A stretch of DNA of 64,000 nt from Curtobacterium sp. MMLR14_010 (lineage in GTDB: Bacteria > Actinomycetota > Actinomycetes > Actinomycetales > Microbacteriaceae), in contig NZ_MJGV01000031.1 in the NCBI RefSeq assembly GCF_001865015.1, positions 1-64,000 on the forward strand, given 5' to 3'. The notes under the pieces were generated by a model, which made no database searches, was not told where the DNA came from, and worked only from the letters and a program-made list of their open reading frames with translations. Below, piece by piece: positions 58,919-64,000 of the stretch. Numbering within the stretch: position 1 is the stretch's first letter; each line of letters opens with the position of its first letter. Both the position numbers and the translations under genes were made by a program.

Positions 58919-59506
58919 ATGGCAGTGACGACGACGACCGTCGATCCGGACCTCCGCGCGCACATCACCGCCGTGGCGGACGAGCTGTTCTACACGCGCG
59001 GCATCCAGGCCGTGGGGATGGACCAGATCCGCACCGCTGCGGGTGTCTCCCTGAAGAAGCTCTACGCGGCCTTCCCTGGCAAGGAGCAGCTCATCGCCGC
59101 GGTCCTCGCCGGACGGCACGACTACTGGGAACGCGGGATCGGCCAGGCGGTCGACGCCGCCACCTCGCCTCGGGACAAGCTCCTGGCGATGTACGACTTC
59201 CTCGAGACGTGGTTCGGCGACGACACCTTCCGCGGCTGCGGCTTCATCAACGCCTTCGGGGAGCTCGGCGCGACCTCGCCGGCCGTCGCCGAGATCGCGC
59301 GGGCCCACAAGGACTCCTTCCAGCGCTACGTCGAGGGGCTGGCGCTGCAGGCCGTCCCCGACCGCGCTCGGGCCGAAGAGCTGGCAGCGCAGCTGGCGCT
59401 CCTGGCCGAGGGGGCCCAGACCACCGCGGCCATCGCCGGGGACACCGCGCCCGCTCGGCACGCTCGTCTGGCCGCCGCGACGCTGATCGACGCCACGACG
59501 CGCTGA
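58919..59506 (+). CDS. TetR family transcriptional regulator
   Basis: A 195-residue TetR regulator. The helix-turn-helix spans about residues 12-58, with ADELFYTRGIQAVGMDQIRTAAGVSLKKLYAAF, where the recognition helix SLKKLYAAFPGKEQLI is typical. TFRGCGFINAFGE near residue 105 is a frequent TetR ligand-domain motif. GGGAGGA lies about 12 bases before the ATG. It precedes the M3 peptidase gene on the same strand, but that gene has its own promoter. The target is unknown. Confidence 0.9.
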   Translation: MAVTTTTVDPDLRAHITAVADELFYTRGIQAVGMDQIRTAAGVSLKKLYAAFPGKEQLIAAVLAGRHDYWERGIGQAVDAATSPRDKLLAMYDFLETWFGDDTFRGCGFINAFGELGATSPAVAEIARAHKDSFQRYVEGLALQAVPDRARAEELAAQLALLAEGAQTTAAIAGDTAPARHARLAAATLIDATTR

Positions 59507-59567
59507 GGCCGTGCCGCGCTGGCGGTGGGCCGTGCCCGGTCCTCCGAGCCCGCGTCGCACGCACCCG

Positions 59568-59573
59568 TAGGGT
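59568..59573 (+). promoter_or_regulatory. -10 element TAGGGT, M3 peptidase gene
   Basis: TAGGGT is followed by ggagcg and the ATG at 59580, identical to the ptrB upstream sequence at 2671-2682. Confidence 0.5.
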
Positions 59574-59579
59574 GGAGCG

Positions 59580-61604
59580 ATGACGACGCCGTTCGACGAA
59601 CCGAGCACCCTTCCGTACGCCCTCCCGCCGTTCCAGGAGGTCCGGCTGGAGCACTGCCGACCGGCGTTCGACGCCGGCATGGCCGAGCAGCGGGCCGAGG
59701 TGGAGGCGATCGCCACGAACCCGGACACCCCGACGCTCGAGAACACGCTCGTCGCCCTGGAGCGCAGCGGGCAGCTGCTCGCCCGGGTCTCGTCCGTGTT
59801 CTTCACGCTGAGCTCGGCGGACTCCTCCCCCGAGCTGCACGACCTCGAGGCCGAGGTCTCGCCGCTCCTCGCCGCGCACCGGGACGCCATCACGCTCGAC
59901 TCCCGCCTGTACGACCGGGTGCGGGCGGTGCTCGACGGTGCCGAGGCCGCTGGTCTCGAGGGTGAGGACCTCCGCCTGGTCGAGCGCACCGCGACGGAGA
60001 TGACCCTGGCGGGCGCCGGACTCGACGACGCCGGCAAGGAACGCCTCACCGCGATCAACCAGGAGCTCTCGACGCTCACCACCACGTTCGAACGGAACCT
60101 GCTCGAGGACACGAACGACCTCGCCGTGCACGTCACGGACGAGGCGTCGTTGACCGGGCTCGACGACGGAGCGAAGTCCGCTGCCGCCGGTGCCGCCGCC
60201 GACCGCGGGCTCGACGGCTGGCTCATCACGCTGCCGCTCTACACCGGGCACCCGTGGCTGGCATCCCTCGCCGACCGCGACCTGCGCGAGCGGGTCATGC
60301 GGGCGTCGCTCTCACGCGGCCGCCGGGGCAACGAGCACGACAACCGCGAGGTCCTGCTGCGCATCGTCCGGCTCCGCGCCGAGCGGGCCGAGCTCCTCGG
60401 GTTCCCGAACCACGCCGCCGTCGTCACCGCCGACGAGACCGCCGGCACGCCCGAGGCCGTCGACGGGCTCCTGTCGTCCCTCGTCGGGGCCGCCGCCGCG
60501 AACGCCGACGACGAGCGTGCCGTGCGCTCCCGGACCGTCGGCTTCGACGTCGAGGCCTGGGACTGGGCCTACGCGACCGAGATCCTCCGCGGGGAGCAGT
60601 TCGCCGCCGACAGCACCGCGATGCGCCCGTACCTCGAGGCCGACCGCGTGCTCCGCGACGGCGTGTTCTTCGCGGCCACCGCCCTGTACGGGCTGAAGTT
60701 CGCCGAGCGTCCCGACCTGCACGGCTACAACGCCGACGTCCGCGTGTTCGAGGTCACCGACGAGGACGACGCCCCCGTCGGCCTGTACCTGCTCGACCTG
60801 TACACGCGGGACGGCAAGCGGGGCGGCGCGTGGATGAACCCCGTCGTCGAGCAGTCCGCGCTGTTCGGCACGCTGCCGGTCGTCGTGAACAACCTCAACG
60901 TCGCGAAGCCCGCTGCCGGGTCCCCGACGCTCCTCATCCAGGACGAGGTCGAGACGCTCTTCCACGAGTTCGGCCACGCCCTGCACGGGCTCATCGCCAG
61001 GACGACGTACCCGCGGTTCTCGGGCACCAACGTCGAGCGCGACTTCGTCGAGTTCCCGAGCCAGGTGAACGAGATGTGGGTGTCCTGGCCCGAGGTCCTG
61101 GCGAACTACGCCAAGCACCACGAGACCGGGGAGTCCATGCCGCCGGAGCTCGTCCTCGGGCTGAGCGACTCCGCCGGGTTCAACGAGGGCTTCTCCACCA
61201 CCGAGTACCTCGCCGCCGCGCTGCTCGACCAGGCGTGGCACCGGCTCTCCGCCGCCGAAGCCGCCGCCGTCACCGACGTCGAGGCCTTCGAGCGCCAGGC
61301 CCTCGCGGACGCCGGCATCGACGTCGCGGCCGTGCCGCCGCGCTACTCGTCGACGTACTTCGCGCACACGTTCTCGGGCGGCTACGACGCCGGCTACTAC
61401 GGGTACATCTGGAGCGAGGTGCTCGACGCCGACACGGTCGAGTGGTTCCGCGACCACGGCGGCCTCGACCGGGCTGCCGGGCGCCGCTTCGCCACGATGC
61501 TGCTCGGTGTCGGCGGCTCGAAGGACCCGATCGAGGCCTTCCGCGAGTTCCGCGGCCGCGACGCCGAGGTCGGACCGCTGCTGCGTCGCCGCGGGCTCGA
61601 GTAG
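59580..61604 (+). CDS. M3 family metallopeptidase (peptidyl-dipeptidase/oligopeptidase A-like)
   Basis: A 674-residue zinc oligopeptidase. The metal motif HEFGH is at 462-466 in TLFHEFGHALHGL, with the third ligand Glu in FVEFPSQVNE. The C-terminal YSSTYFAHTFSGGYDAGYYGYIWSEVLDAD is diagnostic of the Dcp/OpdA group, which degrades short peptides in the cytoplasm. The N-terminal half is helical. No signal peptide is seen. The ATG lies six bases after TAGGGT. It ends at the terminator at 61651-61687. Confidence 0.94.
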   Translation: MTTPFDEPSTLPYALPPFQEVRLEHCRPAFDAGMAEQRAEVEAIATNPDTPTLENTLVALERSGQLLARVSSVFFTLSSADSSPELHDLEAEVSPLLAAHRDAITLDSRLYDRVRAVLDGAEAAGLEGEDLRLVERTATEMTLAGAGLDDAGKERLTAINQELSTLTTTFERNLLEDTNDLAVHVTDEASLTGLDDGAKSAAAGAAADRGLDGWLITLPLYTGHPWLASLADRDLRERVMRASLSRGRRGNEHDNREVLLRIVRLRAERAELLGFPNHAAVVTADETAGTPEAVDGLLSSLVGAAAANADDERAVRSRTVGFDVEAWDWAYATEILRGEQFAADSTAMRPYLEADRVLRDGVFFAATALYGLKFAERPDLHGYNADVRVFEVTDEDDAPVGLYLLDLYTRDGKRGGAWMNPVVEQSALFGTLPVVVNNLNVAKPAAGSPTLLIQDEVETLFHEFGHALHGLIARTTYPRFSGTNVERDFVEFPSQVNEMWVSWPEVLANYAKHHETGESMPPELVLGLSDSAGFNEGFSTTEYLAAALLDQAWHRLSAAEAAAVTDVEAFERQALADAGIDVAAVPPRYSSTYFAHTFSGGYDAGYYGYIWSEVLDADTVEWFRDHGGLDRAAGRRFATMLLGVGGSKDPIEAFREFRGRDAEVGPLLRRRGLE

Positions 61605-61650
61605 CCCAGGCCAGTCAGGCGGGCCGAACGGCCTGCGGACTCAGGACAGA

Positions 61651-61687
61651 CGAAGGGCCCCGCACCGACTCGGTGCGGGGCCCTTCG
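61651..61687. terminator. Bidirectional terminator, M3 peptidase and clpX
   Basis: Arms 61651-61666 and 61672-61687 form a perfect 16-bp stem with a 5-base loop between convergent genes. Confidence 0.85.
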
Positions 61688-61697
61688 CGTGGGACGA

Positions 61698-62978
61698 CTA
61701 CGCGGACTTCTCGATGCGCTTGGCCCGGGCGCGCGGCACGATCGTCGGTGCGGCGTTCTCGAGCACGGAGGCCCGGGTGACGACCACGCGGGCGACGTCG
61801 TCATCCGAGGGGACCTCGAACATGATCGGCCCGAGGACCTCTTCCATGATCGCGCGGAGGCCGCGGGCACCGGTCTGCCGGAGCACCGCGAGGTCGGCGA
61901 TGGCCTCGAGCGCGCCCTGGTCGAACTCGAGCTCGACGCCGTCGATCTGGAACATGCGCTGGTACTGGCGGACCAGGGCGTTCTTCGGCTTGGTCAGGAT
62001 CTCCATGAGCGCGACCTGGTCGAGCTGCGACACCGTCGTGACGACCGGCAGACGACCGATGAACTCGGGGATGAGCCCGAACTTGTGGAGGTCCTCGGGC
62101 AGGACCTCGGAGTACAGGTCCTGGTGGTCGAGCGAGCTGTGCAGCTGCGCACCGAAGCCGATGCCCTTCTTGCCGACGCGCGAGGACACGATCTCCTCGA
62201 GCCCGGCGAACGCCCCCGCCACGATGAACAGCACGTTCGTCGTGTCGATCTGGATGAACTCCTGGTGCGGGTGCTTCCGGCCACCCTGCGGCGGGACCGA
62301 GGCGACCGTGCCCTCGAGGATCTTGAGCAGGGCCTGCTGGACGCCCTCACCGGAGACGTCACGCGTGATCGAGGGGTTCTCGGCCTTGCGCGCGATCTTG
62401 TCGACCTCGTCGATGTAGATGATGCCCGTCTCGGCACGCTTGACGTCGTAGTCGGCGGCCTGGATGAGCTTGAGGAGGATGTTCTCGACGTCCTCCCCGA
62501 CGTAGCCGGCCTCGGTCAACGCGGTGGCGTCGGCGACGGCGAACGGCACGTTGAGGCGCTTGGCCAGCGTCTGGGCCAGGTAGGTCTTGCCACAGCCGGT
62601 CGGGCCGATGAGCAGGATGTTCGACTTGGCGATCTCGACGTCGTCGCGGTCCTCGGCGGCGGTGATCTGGCCCTGCGCACGGATGCGCTTGTAGTGGTTG
62701 TAGACGGCCACGGACAGCGCCCGCTTGGCGGGGTCCTGCCCGATGACGTACTCCTGCAGGAAGTCGAAGATCTCGCGCGGCTTGGGGAGCTCGAACTCCC
62801 CCGTGCCGGACTCGTCGCTGGCTTCGGCCAGACGTTCCTCGATGATCTCGTTGCACAGCTCGACGCACTCGTCGCAGATGTACACACCGGGTCCGGCGAT
62901 GAGCTGCTGTACCTGCTTCTGGCTCTTGCCACAGAAGGAGCACTTGAGGAGGTCCGCGCTCTCTCCGATGCGTGCCAT
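61698..62978 (-). CDS. clpX: ClpX, ATP-dependent Clp protease ATPase subunit
   Basis: A 426-residue AAA+ unfoldase that feeds substrates to ClpP. The N-terminal zinc-binding domain has C13, C16, C35 and C38 (CSFCGK and CDECVE). Walker A GPTGCGKT is at 125-132 and Walker B YIDEVDK near 185. The pore loop GYVGEDVE and the ClpP-docking IGFGAQ (IGF loop) are both present. The ATG at 62978 follows GGGGAAGG by seven bases. No clpP is in the window; it would normally lie upstream, but here the divergent YcnI-like gene follows. Confidence 0.96.
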   Translation of the reverse strand: MARIGESADLLKCSFCGKSQKQVQQLIAGPGVYICDECVELCNEIIEERLAEASDESGTGEFELPKPREIFDFLQEYVIGQDPAKRALSVAVYNHYKRIRAQGQITAAEDRDDVEIAKSNILLIGPTGCGKTYLAQTLAKRLNVPFAVADATALTEAGYVGEDVENILLKLIQAADYDVKRAETGIIYIDEVDKIARKAENPSITRDVSGEGVQQALLKILEGTVASVPPQGGRKHPHQEFIQIDTTNVLFIVAGAFAGLEEIVSSRVGKKGIGFGAQLHSSLDHQDLYSEVLPEDLHKFGLIPEFIGRLPVVTTVSQLDQVALMEILTKPKNALVRQYQRMFQIDGVELEFDQGALEAIADLAVLRQTGARGLRAIMEEVLGPIMFEVPSDDDVARVVVTRASVLENAAPTIVPRARAKRIEKSA

Positions 62979-63122
62979 GCTCGAGCCTTCCCCTGGTTGA
63001 CGTGCAGCACTGCTCGTGAGCACGAGGTCGTCGTGATGTCGAGCCTAACCGCATCCAGCGACACTCACGGCGACGCCGAGCGCGTTTCCGCGGGCACGTT
63101 CGCCCAGGGCGTGCGGTCCTGC

Positions 63123-63128
63123 TACGGT
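63123..63128 (+). promoter_or_regulatory. -10 element TACGGT, YcnI-like gene
   Basis: TACGGT should start transcription near 63135, just before the palindrome at 63142-63154. Confidence 0.45.
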
Positions 63129-63141
63129 GATGCCGTCGTCT

Positions 63142-63154
63142 CTACAAGTTGTAG
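63142..63154. promoter_or_regulatory. Candidate operator CTACAAGTTGTAG
   Basis: A perfect odd palindrome lies between the predicted -10 and the GGAAGGA ribosome-binding site of the YcnI-like gene. It resembles the TACAnnTGTA-type sites of BlaI/CopY repressors with one extra central base. Confidence 0.6.
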
Positions 63155-63178
63155 AAGTAGTCCTCCGGAAGGAACCCC

Positions 63179-63934
63179 ATGCAGAAGCGTCTCGCCCTCG
63201 GCGGAGCAGCGACCCTCGGTGTCGCCGCGGTCATCGTCCTCGGGACGGCGGCCTCCGCCAGCGCCCACGTCGAGGCGACGAGCACGTCCACCGCAGCGAA
63301 CTCGTACACGACCGCCACGTTCTCGGTCCCGCACGGCTGCGACGGCTCGCCCACCACGAAGCTGCAGTTCCACATCCCGTCCTCCGTCATCGAGGTCACG
63401 CCCACCGTGAACCCGAACTGGGACATCACGAAGACGACCGAGAAGTACACGAGCCCGTCGGCCTCCTCCGACGACGAGTCCGCCGAGGACGCCGGCGAGC
63501 GGGTCACGAGCATCACCTACGCCGCGAAGACCCCGCTGCCCGCCGACGAGCGCGACACCTTCTCGCTGTCGTTCTCGCTCCCCGACGGCAAGCCGGGTGA
63601 CGTGGTCGCACTCCCCGTCACGCAGACCTGCGAGCAGGGTTCCACCGAGTGGGACCAGGCCCAGAAGGCTGGCGAGGCCGAGCCCGAGCACCCCGCCCCC
63701 GCGATCACGCTCACCGCGGCCACCGCCTCCGGTGACGACGACGACGCGACGGCCGCGAACGCCACCGACGACGACGCCACCACGGCGCCGGCCGCGTCGT
63801 CCGCGTCCTCGTCCTCGTCCTCGTCCTCCGAGCCCGACCTGGTCGGACGCTTCCTCGGCCTCGGCGGCCTGGTGCTCGGTGCGGCCGGCCTGGTCGTCGC
63901 CGTCGCCGCCACCCGCCGTCGCAGCGCGAAGTGA
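63179..63934 (+). CDS. YcnI-like (DUF1775) surface protein, copper-associated family
   Basis: A 251-residue secreted, C-terminally anchored protein. The signal peptide ends at ASA before H30, so mature protein would begin HVEAT, the N-terminal His that binds copper in YcnI proteins. The DUF1775 domain follows (about 30-160), with PHGCDGSPTTKLQFHIP and DGKPGDVVALPVTQTCEQG. An Asp/Ala/Ser-rich spacer (about 175-220, including a poly-Ser run) leads to a membrane helix and a basic RRRSAK tail. Copper handling is known for the family and inferred here. GGAAGGA precedes the ATG by seven bases. Confidence 0.9.
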   Translation: MQKRLALGGAATLGVAAVIVLGTAASASAHVEATSTSTAANSYTTATFSVPHGCDGSPTTKLQFHIPSSVIEVTPTVNPNWDITKTTEKYTSPSASSDDESAEDAGERVTSITYAAKTPLPADERDTFSLSFSLPDGKPGDVVALPVTQTCEQGSTEWDQAQKAGEAEPEHPAPAITLTAATASGDDDDATAANATDDDATTAPAASSASSSSSSSSEPDLVGRFLGLGGLVLGAAGLVVAVAATRRRSAK

Positions 63935-63970
63935 CGTCCGGCACCCGTCCGGCGGTGCGCCGGCACGGCA

Positions 63971-64000
63971 CGGCCAGGAGGCTCGTGGCCGCGTCCGCCG
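63971..64000. repeat. GGAGGCTCG element cut by the window end
   Basis: GGCCAGGAGGCTCGTGGCC begins a likely hairpin similar to that at 31696-31737; its second arm would be outside the window. Confidence 0.5.

Overview
This window comes from the chromosome of a very GC-rich actinobacterium, most likely Microbacteriaceae and plausibly Curtobacterium-like. The evidence is base composition (46 of 60 bases are G/C in 51301-51360), actinobacterial hallmarks (a CGYC mycoredoxin, an ImuA/ImuB/DnaE2 mutasome behind perfect actinobacterial LexA boxes, a translational T-box in front of ileS, a VKOR/DsbA-like pair) and the block rplU-rpmA-obgE-proB-proA-nadD-rsfS. No rRNA gene is present, so genus is inference.

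Layout. 1-6.9 kb: amidohydrolase, divergent Fic protein, oligopeptidase B, CYTH-CHAD protein, mycoredoxin. 7-15 kb: SNF2-type helicase, a kinase-fold phosphotransferase divergent from a FUSC membrane protein, a small hypothetical, and a two-component system, then 0.5 kb of nested inverted repeats. 15.3-21.3 kb: SOS mutasome imuA-imuB-dnaE2. 21.3-23.7 kb: pabB and an aldose-1-epimerase-like gene. 23.8-31.3 kb, all minus strand: tRNA-Ala, rsfS, an anchored protein, nadD, a small membrane protein, proA, proB, obgE, rpmA, rplU. 31.4-37.5 kb: DUF4031 protein, membrane protein, very long RNase E/G, then VKOR and a DsbA-like oxidase. 37.7-43.5 kb: T-box-ileS-folC-DUF4233-ndk. 43.5-45.2 kb: CDF metal transporter and a TetR regulator. 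48.6-53.8 kb: ABC peptide importer. 54-64 kb: MHS transporter, valS, TetR regulator, M3 peptidase, clpX and a YcnI-like protein.

The most unusual part is 45.25-48.6 kb, a lower-GC island (36 of 60 bases G/C in 47881-47940) carrying a tightly coupled minus-strand operon. Two tiny paralogous peptides come first; they share an N-terminal LDxxVN element and a PxLTTP motif followed by an Ala/Gly/Val-rich tail. They are followed by an HTTM/SdpB-like membrane protein fused to an alpha/beta hydrolase, an SdpA/DUF5819-like single-pass protein and a small multi-pass membrane protein. I read this as a candidate SdpAB-related secreted-peptide (bacteriocin-like) system with a possible immunity gene. I do not recognise this exact arrangement.

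Regulation and DNA structure. At least a dozen genes begin with ATG or GTG exactly 6-7 bases after a -10-like hexamer, which suggests widespread leaderless transcription. Three genes instead use TTG starts backed by strong Shine-Dalgarno sequences. Gene junctions in operons are often GTGA or ATGA overlaps. The window also has long perfect palindromes, some repeated and one inserted in frame inside an ABC ATPase gene, a recurring GGAGGCTCG element, and G-rich hexanucleotide repeats that encode Gly-rich linkers in otherwise conserved enzymes.
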